This document shows positions 7,536 to 16,952 of a stretch of DNA of 48,246 nt, piece by piece. How positions within the stretch are numbered: position 1 is the first letter of the stretch; each line of letters begins with the position of its first letter. Where the stretch lies: NCBI GenBank assembly GCA_034435675.1, contig DAOTWP010000017.1, positions 1-48,246 on the forward strand. Direction: 5' to 3'. The notes under the pieces were generated by a model, which saw nothing but the letters and a program-made list of their open reading frames with translations, ran no database searches and was not told the DNA's origin. The stretch is from DAOTWP01 sp034435675 (GTDB lineage Bacteria > Chloroflexota > Anaerolineae > Aggregatilineales > Phototrophicaceae). A program made the position numbers and the translations under genes.

Positions 7536-8510
7536 ATGACCAACTGGCGTTCTCTTACCCCTGTGTATGTCCCGGTGCTGTGCAGCACGCACCTCGTCGA
7601 GCAAGACCGGCTGTTTCACCTGGGTCCTGGCGAACTGCATCGCAGTGCTCCGCAGGCGCGGCATATCCACGACTGCTACGAGATTGGCGTCGTCCTCTCC
7701 GGCTATGGTGTCTTTGTGGTCGGCGACGAGGAATATCCGTTTGAAACCGGGCAGGTGTTTATAGTCAACGATTTGCAGCCGCATATGGCGTATACCGCCG
7801 ACTCGTGTGATGTGGTTGGGCTGTTTGTGGTGCATTTTCACCCGGCAGTGATTACCGACAGTTGGATCACGAAAATGCGTTCAGAGACCTGGCTGCCCTT
7901 TACGCTGGATTTCAATCGCTCCGGTCCGATGATTCCGCTGGATGACCCCGCAACCCCGCTGCTGCGCGACCTGCTGGACGCAATCTGGCTGGAGGCAGAA
8001 CGGCACGAACACGCCTGGGAGGTAGTCATCGGTGGGCTGTTAATTCAGGCGGCGGGTATTCTGGCGCGGCGGCTGCTGCATGACCAGCAGACCCCGCCCC
8101 AGTATCACGAACAGCGCGAAGCCCTGCGGCGCATCAGCCCGGCGCTGCGGCTGGTGGAAAGCCGTTTTGCCGAGCCACTAACCCTTGATGAGATGGCACA
8201 GGCGGCGCTGGTCAGTCGTTCGCACCTGTGCGCGTTGTTCAGCACGGCGCTCAACGCCTCCCCGATTGCTTACCGCAATTCGCGGCGCCTGGTGGAAGGG
8301 CAGCGCCTGCTGCGATCCACCGATCTGCCGATTCATGAAGTCGCCTATACCGTCGGTTTCAGCAGCGCGCAGGAGTTCAACCGCCTGTTTCTGCGCGAAG
8401 TCGGCATGCAGCCCTCGCAGTTCCGCCGCGCCTTTGATGGTGCCTGTCAGAAGATTAGTTCATCTTGTGAGACGATTATCTCTCCCCCTCAGGGGCAGAT
8501 GAGCTTATGA
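7536..8510 (+). CDS. AraC-family transcriptional regulator
   Basis: 324-aa regulator. The N-terminal cupin-type sensor domain includes HDCYEIGVVLSGYGVFVVGDEEYPFETGQVFIV (about residues 46-78), the usual AraC-binding fold pattern. The C-terminal double helix-turn-helix spans about residues 210-305, with LDEMAQAALVSRSHLCALF and the signature HEVAYTVGFSSAQEFNRLFLREVGMQPSQFR. It sits between GH172 (divergent) and the sugar transporter operon (same strand, downstream), so it likely controls one or both in response to a sugar. An 8-bp stem (GATGAGCT/AGCTCATC, 8498-8535) spans its stop codon but lacks a U-tract, so termination there is uncertain. Confidence 0.9.
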   Translation: MTNWRSLTPVYVPVLCSTHLVEQDRLFHLGPGELHRSAPQARHIHDCYEIGVVLSGYGVFVVGDEEYPFETGQVFIVNDLQPHMAYTADSCDVVGLFVVHFHPAVITDSWITKMRSETWLPFTLDFNRSGPMIPLDDPATPLLRDLLDAIWLEAERHEHAWEVVIGGLLIQAAGILARRLLHDQQTPPQYHEQREALRRISPALRLVESRFAEPLTLDEMAQAALVSRSHLCALFSTALNASPIAYRNSRRLVEGQRLLRSTDLPIHEVAYTVGFSSAQEFNRLFLREVGMQPSQFRRAFDGACQKISSSCETIISPPQGQMSL

Positions 8511-8750
8511 TGAAAATCAAACCGAACAGCTCATCGTAAGCCAGCGAGTCCCGCGCAGAGCAGCCTATTGGCAGCGCTGCTGCACCGGGAACGCCTGAGT
8601 GAGAGGGAGAATTGCCAGACGCGATACACACAGGAAATCAACAACGGGTCACTGAACGCCGGGAATTGAGCCATTTCGCCGCCTTCCCGCTGCTGCTCAT
8701 TTCCCCCCAAATAGTCCACATTTATGCTGCTCAATAAAGGAGCAACCCTT

Positions 8751-10154
8751 ATGAAGCGCCTTACACTTGTGCTCGTTTTTTGCCTGCTGTTCATGGCAAT
8801 TGCGCCGCTGTCCGCGCAGGATACCCCGCTGCCCGAATTCCCGATTACACTGCCGGAGACGGTTGCCGAAGGGCGTGAAGTCTCGATCACTGTTTCTGCG
8901 TGCATCGGTGAAGATCAGGAACAGGTGCGCCAGGACTTCGACGCGCAGCTCGCCCGCTTTATGGAAGCGTATCCCAATGTGACGGTGGAGCGCACCCAGT
9001 ACTGCTTCTCGCCGGAGTCCTTTGCTGCACTGGTCGCCGGGGGCAATCTGCCCACGCTGTTCGGCGTTCCGGCAACCGAACCCCAGCGCCTGATCGCGCA
9101 GGGTGTGGCGGCGAATCTGGCACCCTACTTTGAGGGGCTTGGTCTGACTGGTGTGTACAACCCCACGCTGCTGGCGCTGCTGTCCGATGCGGATGGTAAT
9201 CCCTACGGCTTCCCGGAATTCTCCTATGCTCAGGGCATTGGCTGGGACATCGCCGCGCTGAGCGCCGCCGGTTATGAAGCGCCGCCCGACACCTGGGCAG
9301 AGTTCGGCGCAGTCGCGCAGGAAATTGCCGATCCCGCAGCCGGTGTTGCCGGGTTCGCCATGTTCCTCTCCGGCGGTGGCGGCGGCTGGCATTTCACCAA
9401 CCTCGCTTACGGCTTTGGCGCAACCGAACTGATCCGCGACAATGGCGACGGCACCTTTACCGCAGTCTATGGCGAAGGTGCAGCAGTGGAAGCCATGCAG
9501 TTCATGTATGACCTGCGCTGGCCCGATGCCGAAAACGCCCTGCCGCTGGATCTCGCCAGCAACCCGACGTTTGAAACCGTTGATGGGCGTGCGATCATCT
9601 TCATGAGTCCCGCAGACGGCAGCATTGGCTGGCTGCGCGTGAACATGCCCGATGTTGACCTGGCTCGCTTCGGCTATACCGCGATGCCCCAGGCACCGGA
9701 CGGCAGCCGTTACACCCTGACCGGCGGCAGCCACCAGATGATCTTTGCTGGCGCAGATGCCGACCAGCAGGAAGCCGCAGTCGTCTTCCAGGTGTGGCGG
9801 ACCCTCAGCCCTGGCGAATTCGCCCCTTCGCGCGCCATTTTCCACAGCACGCAGGCAGGCGGCGGCACCCCCGTGCTGCCCATCTTCACGGGCGAACTTC
9901 AGGCGGCGGTGGATGCCTTTGACCAGCAGTTCATCACCATGCCGGTGGAGAACTACGCAGGCTTCTATGCAGCGCTGAATGCAGGCGAAATCGTGCTCGT
10001 GCCCGAACCGCCGTTTGCACAGGACTTCTATGTGGCAATCGCGGAAGTGATGACCACCGTGCTGACCGATGAAAGCGCTGATGTGCCCGCGCTGATGGCG
10101 GCAAGCGCCGAAGCGTTCCAGACCGGTATTCTTGACCCGGCAGGTGGCAGCTAG
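8751..10154 (+). CDS. Sugar ABC transporter extracellular solute-binding protein (MalE-like)
   Basis: 467-aa solute-binding protein (bacterial extracellular solute-binding family 1). ATG 8751 is chosen because AAAGGAG (8736-8742) sits 8 nt upstream and the next residues form a signal peptide (MKRLTLVLVFCLLFMAIAPL, cut near SAQ). The mature protein shows VAGGNLPTLFGV, WAEFGAVAQEIADP, a GNPYGFPEFSYAQGIGWD block and a late AVVFQVWRTLSPGEFAPSRA block, normal for oligosaccharide-binding members. It is followed by two MalFG-type permeases. A stem-loop after its stop codon probably raises its expression relative to the permeases. The ligand is probably a plant or yeast glycan fragment, judged from neighbouring GH38 and GH3 genes. 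Confidence 0.9.
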   Translation: MKRLTLVLVFCLLFMAIAPLSAQDTPLPEFPITLPETVAEGREVSITVSACIGEDQEQVRQDFDAQLARFMEAYPNVTVERTQYCFSPESFAALVAGGNLPTLFGVPATEPQRLIAQGVAANLAPYFEGLGLTGVYNPTLLALLSDADGNPYGFPEFSYAQGIGWDIAALSAAGYEAPPDTWAEFGAVAQEIADPAAGVAGFAMFLSGGGGGWHFTNLAYGFGATELIRDNGDGTFTAVYGEGAAVEAMQFMYDLRWPDAENALPLDLASNPTFETVDGRAIIFMSPADGSIGWLRVNMPDVDLARFGYTAMPQAPDGSRYTLTGGSHQMIFAGADADQQEAAVVFQVWRTLSPGEFAPSRAIFHSTQAGGGTPVLPIFTGELQAAVDAFDQQFITMPVENYAGFYAALNAGEIVLVPEPPFAQDFYVAIAEVMTTVLTDESADVPALMAASAEAFQTGILDPAGGS

Positions 10155-10203
10155 GCTGCACGCGGCTGCGCGCAATAATCGGTAGTTTGAAGGCTTAGTG
10201 TTC

Positions 10204-10236
10204 GATCGGGCGGTGTCGGGGTGATGCCGCCTGATC
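10204..10236 (+). other. Intercistronic stem-loop after the solute-binding protein gene
   Basis: GATCGGGCGG (10204-10213) pairs with CCGCCTGATC (10227-10236), giving 10 pairs with one G-U. No U-tract follows, so it is more likely an mRNA stabiliser or partial attenuator than a full terminator. Such hairpins between binding-protein and permease genes are a known way to make more binding protein. Confidence 0.6.
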
Positions 10237-10291
10237 TGTCTAAAGGGCTAACGCTGTTTTCATCGTAGGTTTAATCTGAAGGTAAGCTGCT

Positions 10292-11227
10292 ATGCAAAGG
10301 ATCGAAAGCAAGGATCACGCGGGGTCAGGCGTTCGCCGCAAACGGCGGCGCTACATCAACTGGCGTGAACAGACCGTCGCGTATCTGTTCCTGCTGCCTG
10401 CGCTGCTGGCGTTTGCGATCTTTGCATGGTGGCCCATCCTCAACAGTATTGTGATGAGCTTTCAGCAGGTGAACCTGATGGACGCCAGCACCTCAACATG
10501 GGTGGGGTTTCGCAATTACGAGCGTATGTTTGTAGACCCGACCTTTGTCGCGTCGTGGCGCAACAGCTTTGAGTTCGCCTTTTTGAGCGTGATTATCGGC
10601 TTTTTTGTGCCCGTGTTCGTCGCCGTGCTGGTTAACGAAATGCGCATCGCCAAAAGTTTCTTCCGCGTGGTCTACTTCTTGCCCAGTGTCATCCCCCCGC
10701 TGATTGGCATACTCGTCTGGCGGCTGATCTACAGCCCGCAGCCGGGCGGTTTGCTGAATCAACTGGTGATCGGGCTGGGCGGCACGCGGCACGGTTGGCT
10801 GCAAGATGTGCAGTTGGTCAAGCCGTCCATTCTGGTCATCATGACATGGGGCGGTTTTGGCGCAACCATGCTGATCTATCTGGCAACCCTGCAAGATTTG
10901 CCTGTGGAATTGTACGAAGCGGCGGAAATTGATGGTGCGCGCCCCTGGCAGCGTATCCGGCATATTACACTGCCGCACCTGCGTTCAACCATGCTGGTGC
11001 TGCTGATTGTGCAGGTGCTGGGCATCGTGCAGATTTTTATCGAGCCGCTGGTGCTGACGGAAGGCGGTCCCGGGCAGGCGACGATGACGCCCGTTTTTAC
11101 CCTCTACCGCAAGGGTTTTCTGAATGGTGATTATGGACTTGCAGCCGCATGGAGTGTGCTGCTGATGATTGTGCTGGGCGCGCTGTCGCTGGTGTACCTG
11201 CGGGCGACACGCTCCTCGCAATCATGA
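10292..11227 (+). CDS. Sugar ABC transporter permease (MalF/UgpA-like)
   Basis: 311-aa inner membrane permease of the MalFG type. A basic N-terminus (RRKRRRYINWRE) is followed by about six hydrophobic segments, the first starting near residue 33. The cytoplasmic EAA loop is visible as YEAAEIDGARPWQRIRHITLPHL (about residues 208-230), which docks the ATPase. Start ATG 10292 has GAAGGTAA upstream. It lies 18 nt before the partner permease. No ATPase gene is in the cluster, so a shared MsmX/MalK-type ATPase encoded elsewhere is likely. Confidence 0.93.
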   Translation: MQRIESKDHAGSGVRRKRRRYINWREQTVAYLFLLPALLAFAIFAWWPILNSIVMSFQQVNLMDASTSTWVGFRNYERMFVDPTFVASWRNSFEFAFLSVIIGFFVPVFVAVLVNEMRIAKSFFRVVYFLPSVIPPLIGILVWRLIYSPQPGGLLNQLVIGLGGTRHGWLQDVQLVKPSILVIMTWGGFGATMLIYLATLQDLPVELYEAAEIDGARPWQRIRHITLPHLRSTMLVLLIVQVLGIVQIFIEPLVLTEGGPGQATMTPVFTLYRKGFLNGDYGLAAAWSVLLMIVLGALSLVYLRATRSSQS

Positions 11228-11245
11228 GGGGGGAGGGCAGGGCTT

Positions 11246-12118
11246 ATGGATACTTCGGTTCGTGCCGTACTGTCTGATCTGGAACTGCGCACCCCGCGCG
11301 GCAGGCTGACCTATCTTGGGATCACGCTGCTGCTGCTGCTGCTGGCAGTTGCGGTGGTGGTGCCGTTTATCTATGCCTTCACCAGCGGCTTAAAGACCAG
11401 CCGCGAAGTCTTCAGCCCGACATTTCAGCTTTTCCCAGCGCAAGCCAACTGGGCGAATTACGAGCAGGCGTGGGATTACTTCAACCTGCCCACCCTGTTT
11501 GGCAATACGCTGTTGCTGGTCATCGGCGGGCTGGTAGTGCAGATTTCCGTCTCGATGCTGGCCGCATACAGCCTGTCGCGCTTAAAACCGCTGGGCGGCA
11601 GAGTGGTGCTGATGGGTTTTCTGGTAACGCTGATGATCCCCGGCATCGCCTACATCATCCCGCTGTATGTGACGGCGGCGCGGCTGGGGCTGCTGGGCAG
11701 CTATTGGGGCTTGTGGCTGTCCTATGGCGTCAATGCCTTCATGATCTTTATTTTCAAGAACTTTTTTGATGGACTGCCGTCAGAGATTTTTGACTCGGCG
11801 CGGGTGGATGGTGCATCGGCGCTGCAAATCTTCTGGCATATCGTCATGCCGCTCAGCCGTTCGATTCTGATCGTGCTGTCCATTCTGACCTTTGTCAATC
11901 TGTGGAAAGATTTCTTGTGGCCCTATCTGGTGCTGCTGCAAAACCCGGAGCTTCAACCGATCAGTGTCGCCCTGTTTGTTGTCGAGCAGCGCAGCGCCAC
12001 CCCGCCGAATATCCAGATGGCGGGCTACTTTATGGCGATGCTGCCGCCGCTGATTATCGCTGTGGTGTTGCAGCGCTATATGCAGCGTGGGCTTTCATTG
12101 GGGGCAGTTAAAGGATAA
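11246..12118 (+). CDS. Sugar ABC transporter permease (MalG/UgpE-like)
   Basis: 290-aa partner permease. Hydrophobic segments include the N-terminal LGITLLLLLLAVAVVVPFIY stretch, and the EAA-type loop reads IFDSARVDGASALQIFWHIVMPLS (about residues 180-203). A G-rich ribosome binding site (GGGGGGAGGG) precedes ATG 11246. It is followed closely by the GH38 gene, whose ribosome binding site overlaps the end of this reading frame, so the hydrolases are in the same operon as the transporter. Confidence 0.93.
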   Translation: MDTSVRAVLSDLELRTPRGRLTYLGITLLLLLLAVAVVVPFIYAFTSGLKTSREVFSPTFQLFPAQANWANYEQAWDYFNLPTLFGNTLLLVIGGLVVQISVSMLAAYSLSRLKPLGGRVVLMGFLVTLMIPGIAYIIPLYVTAARLGLLGSYWGLWLSYGVNAFMIFIFKNFFDGLPSEIFDSARVDGASALQIFWHIVMPLSRSILIVLSILTFVNLWKDFLWPYLVLLQNPELQPISVALFVVEQRSATPPNIQMAGYFMAMLPPLIIAVVLQRYMQRGLSLGAVKG

Positions 12119-12128
12119 TTCGCTGTCT

Positions 12129-14675
12129 ATGGCACAACGTCCAATCGTCCATCTGATTTGTACGGCGCATCTTGACCCGGTGTGGATGTGGAGCTGGGAA
12201 GAAGGGCTGCGCGAGGCAATTTCAACCTTCCACACGGCAGCGGTGCTGCTGGAGGAATTTCCGGAATTTATCTTTAACCATAACGAAAGTTTATTATACG
12301 AGTGGATCGAAACTTATGACCCGCCGCTGTTTGCCCGTATCACGGCGCTGGTTCGCGCGGGGCGCTGGAATATCAGCGGGGGCTGGTATTTGCAGCCGGA
12401 TGTCAACCTGCCCGGCGGCGAAACGCTGGCGCGCGTGATTCTGGAAGGGCGGCGCTATTTTGCCGAGAAGTTCGGCGTCCGTCCCCCTGTGTCGTATAAC
12501 TTCGACAGCTTTGGGCACCCCAACAGCCTGCCGAAATTGCTGCGGCACAGCGGGTTCTCCATGTATCTGCACTGCCGCCCGGTGGAGTCGCAGATGACTC
12601 TGCCCGCGCCGTTCTATCGCTGGCGCAGTGCCGATGGCAGCGAAGTGCTGGCGGTGCGCCCGGATACCGGCTGGTACTGCACGCCGGTGGCAGGGCAGGC
12701 AGAGGAACAGGCACGGCGGGGCATTGCCGCCGCTCGCGCAACCGGCATGGACACACTGGTCACGTGGGGGCTGGGGGATCATGGCGGGGGGGCAACACGC
12801 GCGGATTTGCTGGCATTCCGCCGCTTGTTCGCAGAATTTGCCGACAGCGACGTGGAACTGCGCCACAGCACGCCCGAAGCATTCCTCGAACGGATTACGC
12901 CGCACATTGCCTCGTTCCCGGTGGTCGAAGGCGAGTTGCAGCGCACGCTGTCCGGTACGTATACATCAGTGGCAACGATTAAGCGGCAGATGCGCGCGGT
13001 AGAAGCGCTGCTGGCATCGGCAGAGCGCTGGGCGGCGGCGGCATGGTGGCGCTGTGGGCAGGCGTATCCGGCGGATGCGCTGCGCGAAGCCTGGAAGCGG
13101 CTGATGTTCAACACCTTTCACGATGTGTTGTGCGGCTCGCTGCGCGAGTCGGCACTGCCGGGCGTGAACGCGATGTTCGGTTATGCCGAAGATACAGCGC
13201 GGCGCGTCATCGCCGGAGCGCAGTTCGCGCTGCTGCCTGCCGTCGCCCCCCAGCCGGACACAATCCCGCTGGTTGTGTTCAACCCGCACAGCACGCCGCT
13301 GCATGCCCCGGTTGGCTTAAACTTCCTCAGTGCCTATGCTCCCCCGCAGCAGCGCAAGCCGTTTGTTCTCGTGGATGATGCCGGGCAGGTCGTGCCGCAT
13401 CAGGAATCCGGGGGCGACAATGTACTCATTGACGAGGGCACCTGGCAGCCGTTTTGTGGGTTTGCCGCGCAGGTTCCCGCGCTGGCAGTGCGCCGCTACG
13501 AAATTCGCTTCACGCCGCCGTTTGCGCCAGTGGCTGAACCAGCCGCACGCATGCGTACAGAAGCAGCGCCCGAAGGCATCTATGTGGAAACACCCTTCTG
13601 GCAGGCACACTTTGACCGTGATCAGGCGGCGCTGGTAACGTTAAGAGACATCGCCAGCGGGCAGCAGTTGCTCACTGCGCCGCTGCGCCTGTTCGCCATG
13701 CAGGATGTGTCGCACGGGTGGGGTGGGGAGAACCGCGTTGTCTTCAATGAGCCGGTCAGCCCGCTGCTGGCGCTTTCGCCCGCGCAGGTGGGCGATTTTG
13801 CCGGTATGGAAGGCGCAGAAGGTCCGGCGCTGCGCGTAATCGCCAGCGGTGCGGCATGGGTGACAGTGGAGTGTCTGGTCGGCTGGCAGCATACCCGCGC
13901 TGCGCTGCGCCACACATTTTATGCCGATCTGCCGTATGTAGATGTGGATGTGCGCCTGTATATGCAGGCACGGCGCAAAATGCTCAAGCTGCAAGTGCCG
14001 CTGGCGCTGCCGGGCTGCCGTGTCACTGCCGAAGTGCCTTACAGTGTTGCGCAGTATCCGGCGGACGCCACCGAGTACCCTTACGCGCGCTGGCTGCGGT
14101 TGGAAAACGACGCGCTGGTGGTGGGTGTGGCGAACAACGGGCAAAACGGATTCGATGTCAGCGCGGATGGTCTGCTGAATCTGAGCATCACACGCGGCGG
14201 CACGCACTGCGCATGGAGCGAAACCGATGTGCCCACCGAGAAATCGTATACGTTCATGGATCAAACACAGCTTGATACGCGCTTCCGGTTGCTGGCGGCA
14301 TCTGCCGCGACAAACGCCGCCACGCCCAATTTTAACGCCGCGCTGATCCCGGCGATGCTGACCCTCAATCAGCCGCTTGAGGCATTTCATGTCTATTCTC
14401 CGCCCACACCAGCGGCAGGCGCTGCACAACAGATGTCGCCGTTTCTGCACGTGCACCCGGCGACGGTTGTGCTGGGGGCGCTGAAGAAAGCGGAAACCGC
14501 AGACGCACTGATTGTGCGGTTGGCGGAAAGTGTCGGGCAGGCGACAACAGCGCAGGTAACGCTGGCAGATCTGCCGCCGCAAACGCTGGACTTCGCGCCT
14601 TTTGAATTGAAAACCTATCTTGTGACCCGCGACGGCGTCTGGACAGCGGTGAACCTCATTGAGGAGGCGCTGTGA
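12129..14675 (+). CDS. Alpha-mannosidase (GH38)
   Basis: 848-aa retaining alpha-mannosidase of family GH38. ATG 12129 (MAQRPIVHL) is chosen because AAAGGATAA lies about 12 nt upstream; an upstream in-frame ATG lies inside the permease gene. The zinc-site motif is CTAHLDPVW (His 14, Asp 16). The likely nucleophile is Asp 126 in YNFDSFGHPNSLPKLL, followed by a TWGLGDHGGG block and the middle helical domain (KRLMFNTFHDVLCGS). The C-terminal beta-sandwich domains are complete. No signal peptide, so probably cytoplasmic and acting on imported oligosaccharides. The stop overlaps the GH3 start (TGATG). Confidence 0.92.
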   Translation: MAQRPIVHLICTAHLDPVWMWSWEEGLREAISTFHTAAVLLEEFPEFIFNHNESLLYEWIETYDPPLFARITALVRAGRWNISGGWYLQPDVNLPGGETLARVILEGRRYFAEKFGVRPPVSYNFDSFGHPNSLPKLLRHSGFSMYLHCRPVESQMTLPAPFYRWRSADGSEVLAVRPDTGWYCTPVAGQAEEQARRGIAAARATGMDTLVTWGLGDHGGGATRADLLAFRRLFAEFADSDVELRHSTPEAFLERITPHIASFPVVEGELQRTLSGTYTSVATIKRQMRAVEALLASAERWAAAAWWRCGQAYPADALREAWKRLMFNTFHDVLCGSLRESALPGVNAMFGYAEDTARRVIAGAQFALLPAVAPQPDTIPLVVFNPHSTPLHAPVGLNFLSAYAPPQQRKPFVLVDDAGQVVPHQESGGDNVLIDEGTWQPFCGFAAQVPALAVRRYEIRFTPPFAPVAEPAARMRTEAAPEGIYVETPFWQAHFDRDQAALVTLRDIASGQQLLTAPLRLFAMQDVSHGWGGENRVVFNEPVSPLLALSPAQVGDFAGMEGAEGPALRVIASGAAWVTVECLVGWQHTRAALRHTFYADLPYVDVDVRLYMQARRKMLKLQVPLALPGCRVTAEVPYSVAQYPADATEYPYARWLRLENDALVVGVANNGQNGFDVSADGLLNLSITRGGTHCAWSETDVPTEKSYTFMDQTQLDTRFRLLAASAATNAATPNFNAALIPAMLTLNQPLEAFHVYSPPTPAAGAAQQMSPFLHVHPATVVLGALKKAETADALIVRLAESVGQATTAQVTLADLPPQTLDFAPFELKTYLVTRDGVWTAVNLIEEAL

Positions 14676-16813
14676 TGCTGGCACAGGCTGTAATCGAAAA
14701 ACTGCCGGAAGTCAGCCGCGATCCTGCGCAGCCGCTGGATGCGCGGATTGCCGCCCTGATTGGCGCGCTGACGCTGGACGAAAAAATCGCCCAGATGCTG
14801 CACGATGCCCCGGCGATTGAGCGTCTGGGTATCCCGGCTTATAACTGGTGGAATGAATGTTCACACGGGGTAGCGCGGGCGGGGCTGTCTACCGTATTTC
14901 CACACGCCATCGGCTTAGCGGCAAGCTGGAATACCGACCTGCTGCTGCGCGTGGGCGAGGTGATTGCCGACGAAGCGCGCGCCAAGCATCATCACGCCGC
15001 GCGTGAAGGGCGGGTGGAGATTTACGGCGGGCTGACCTTCTGGACTCCGAACATCAACATTGTGCGCGACCCACGCTGGGGACGCGCGCAGGAGACATTC
15101 GGCGAAGACCCTTTCCTGACCGGGCGGCTGGCAGTTGCTTTTGTGCGGGCGCTGCAGGGCGACCATCCGCGCTATCTCAAGCTGGCGGCGTGTGCCAAAC
15201 ACTACGCTGCACACAGTGGACCGGAGGCGCTGCGCCACAGCTTCAACGCTGAGGTAAGCGAGTACGACCTGTGGGATACATATCTGCCCGCCTTTGAAGC
15301 CTGTGTTCGTGAAGCAGATGTTGAGGCAGTGATGGGCGCATACACCCGCACCAACGGCGAGGCGTGCTGCGCCAGTCCAACGCTGCTCGGCAGGATTTTG
15401 CGCGGCGAATGGCAGTTTGGCGGGCATGTGGTGTCGGACTGTGGGGCGATTGAGGATATTTACGAACGGCATCATCTGGTGGCAACCCCGGCAGAAGCAG
15501 CGGCGCTGGCGGTGAATGAAGGCTGTGACCTGTGCTGCGGTTGTGCCTATGAAGCGCTGGGTGAAGCAGTGGCGCTGGGACTGGTGAGCGAAGCGCAGAT
15601 TGATCTGTGCCTGGCGCGCCTGCTGCGTACCCGTTTTCGGCTGGGGATGTTCGACCCTCCGGCAGATGTGCCCTATACACAGCTTCCGCTGGAACTGGTG
15701 GGGCGTGCCGAACACCGCGCGCTGGCACGCGCTGCCGCCCGCGAGTCGCTGGTGCTGCTGCGCAACCGAGGGCTGCTGCCAGTGAGCAAGGACCTTTCAG
15801 CGATTGCGGTCATCGGTCCTAATGCGGATGATCTCAATGCGCAGTTGGGCAATTATCACGGCGATCCTGTGCGCCCGCTGTCCGTGCTGCAAGGGATTCG
15901 GCAGGCGGTGGGCAGCACAACGCATGTGCAGTACACACGCGGTTGCGATATTGTCGCTAACGACGATCGCGGATTTGTCGAGGCGTTGGGCTTGGCGCGT
16001 ACATCCGATATCGTGATTTTTGTTGGTGGGTTGTCGCAGGTGCTGGAAGGTGAAGAACTTCAGGATGAAGGGGTGCCCCCCGGCACAACGAGCCAGGGCG
16101 ACCGCACGCGCATCGAACTGCCGTCCGTGCAGGAACGCCTGCTCAAACTACTGCATGCTACCGGCAAACCGGTTGTGCTGATTTTGCTGGGGGGCAGCGC
16201 GCTGGCAGTGCCCTGGGCGGATGCGCATCTGGCGGCGGTGCTTCAGGCGTGGTATCCCGGCGAGGCGGGCGAGGCAGTGGCAGATGTGCTGTTCGGCGAT
16301 TACAACCCGGCGGGGCGGCTGCCCTTGACCTTCTACCGTGCGACAGAGGATCTGCCTGATTTTGAAAATTACGACATGCGCGGGCGCACTTACCGCTATT
16401 TCCAGGGTGATGCCCTGTATCCGTTCGGGTTCGGCTTGAGCTACACGACCTTTGACTACGCCGCGCCGATGATCAGCACCGATTTGCTCAGGGTAGGTGA
16501 TGTGCTGCGTGTGCGCGTGACCGTGACCAACAGCGGCAGGCTGGCAGGCGACGAGGTGACGCAGTTGTATATTCGCCGCCTGGATGCGGACGGGCTGCGC
16601 TATCCACGCTTTGCCCTGCGCGGCTTCCAGCGGTTGCACCTGGCGGCGGGGGCACGGCAAGAGGTGGTCTTTGTCTTAAAAGCTGAGGATTTCGCGGCTG
16701 TTACCGAACAGGGGCAGCGGATTATCGCGGCAGGGCAGTACGAAATCTGCGTCGGCGGGCAGTCGCCTACGCCAGAGTCGCCCGGCGTAAGCGCGCGCAT
16801 CACCATCATGTAG
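14675..16813 (+). CDS. GH3 beta-glycosidase (beta-xylosidase/beta-glucosidase type)
   Basis: 712-aa family 3 glycoside hydrolase. The ATG at 14675 shares its A with the upstream stop, and GGAGG lies 7 nt before it; a GTG at 14672 is less likely. The N-terminal barrel has YNWWNECSHGVARAG, WTPNINIVRDPRWGRAQETF and AKHYAAHSGPE. The nucleophile Asp (about residue 255) is in VVSDCGAIEDI. The second domain runs from about 340 (ESLVLLRNRGLLPV, VIGPNADD), and a C-terminal fibronectin-III-like domain begins near 600. The NWWNECSHG block is typical of xylan beta-xylosidase-like GH3 enzymes. No signal peptide. It belongs to the transporter/GH38 operon. Confidence 0.9.
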   Translation: MLAQAVIEKLPEVSRDPAQPLDARIAALIGALTLDEKIAQMLHDAPAIERLGIPAYNWWNECSHGVARAGLSTVFPHAIGLAASWNTDLLLRVGEVIADEARAKHHHAAREGRVEIYGGLTFWTPNINIVRDPRWGRAQETFGEDPFLTGRLAVAFVRALQGDHPRYLKLAACAKHYAAHSGPEALRHSFNAEVSEYDLWDTYLPAFEACVREADVEAVMGAYTRTNGEACCASPTLLGRILRGEWQFGGHVVSDCGAIEDIYERHHLVATPAEAAALAVNEGCDLCCGCAYEALGEAVALGLVSEAQIDLCLARLLRTRFRLGMFDPPADVPYTQLPLELVGRAEHRALARAAARESLVLLRNRGLLPVSKDLSAIAVIGPNADDLNAQLGNYHGDPVRPLSVLQGIRQAVGSTTHVQYTRGCDIVANDDRGFVEALGLARTSDIVIFVGGLSQVLEGEELQDEGVPPGTTSQGDRTRIELPSVQERLLKLLHATGKPVVLILLGGSALAVPWADAHLAAVLQAWYPGEAGEAVADVLFGDYNPAGRLPLTFYRATEDLPDFENYDMRGRTYRYFQGDALYPFGFGLSYTTFDYAAPMISTDLLRVGDVLRVRVTVTNSGRLAGDEVTQLYIRRLDADGLRYPRFALRGFQRLHLAAGARQEVVFVLKAEDFAAVTEQGQRIIAAGQYEICVGGQSPTPESPGVSARITIM

Positions 16814-16859
16814 TGTGAATACTGCCACAGGCACAAGGCTGGCGCTGCTTGCCCGGTAA

Positions 16860-16898
16860 AGGTGTAATCGGTACAGTGAAACACCTGTAACTGTACCG
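16860..16898 (+). promoter_or_regulatory. Overlapping inverted repeats upstream of the fucose-isomerase-like gene
   Basis: CGGTACAGT (16869-16877) and ACTGTACCG (16890-16898) form a perfect 9-bp inverted repeat. A second pair, AGGTGT (16860-16865) and ACACCT (16881-16886), interlocks with it, so the two RNA hairpins exclude each other. No U-tract follows. A TACAAT -10-like box lies at 16917-16922. The element could be an operator or an RNA switch; the sequence alone does not decide. Confidence 0.5.
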
Positions 16899-16952
16899 GC
16901 ACAGCCGCACAGATACTACAATACTGACTGCAATCCATAAGGAGTGTGGTTC

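Noticed and set aside
8697..10175. A 492-codon minus-strand open frame opposite the solute-binding protein gene
   Set aside because: The composition (Arg/His/Gly/Cys-rich) is that of an antisense shadow; the plus strand encodes a complete binding protein with signal peptide.
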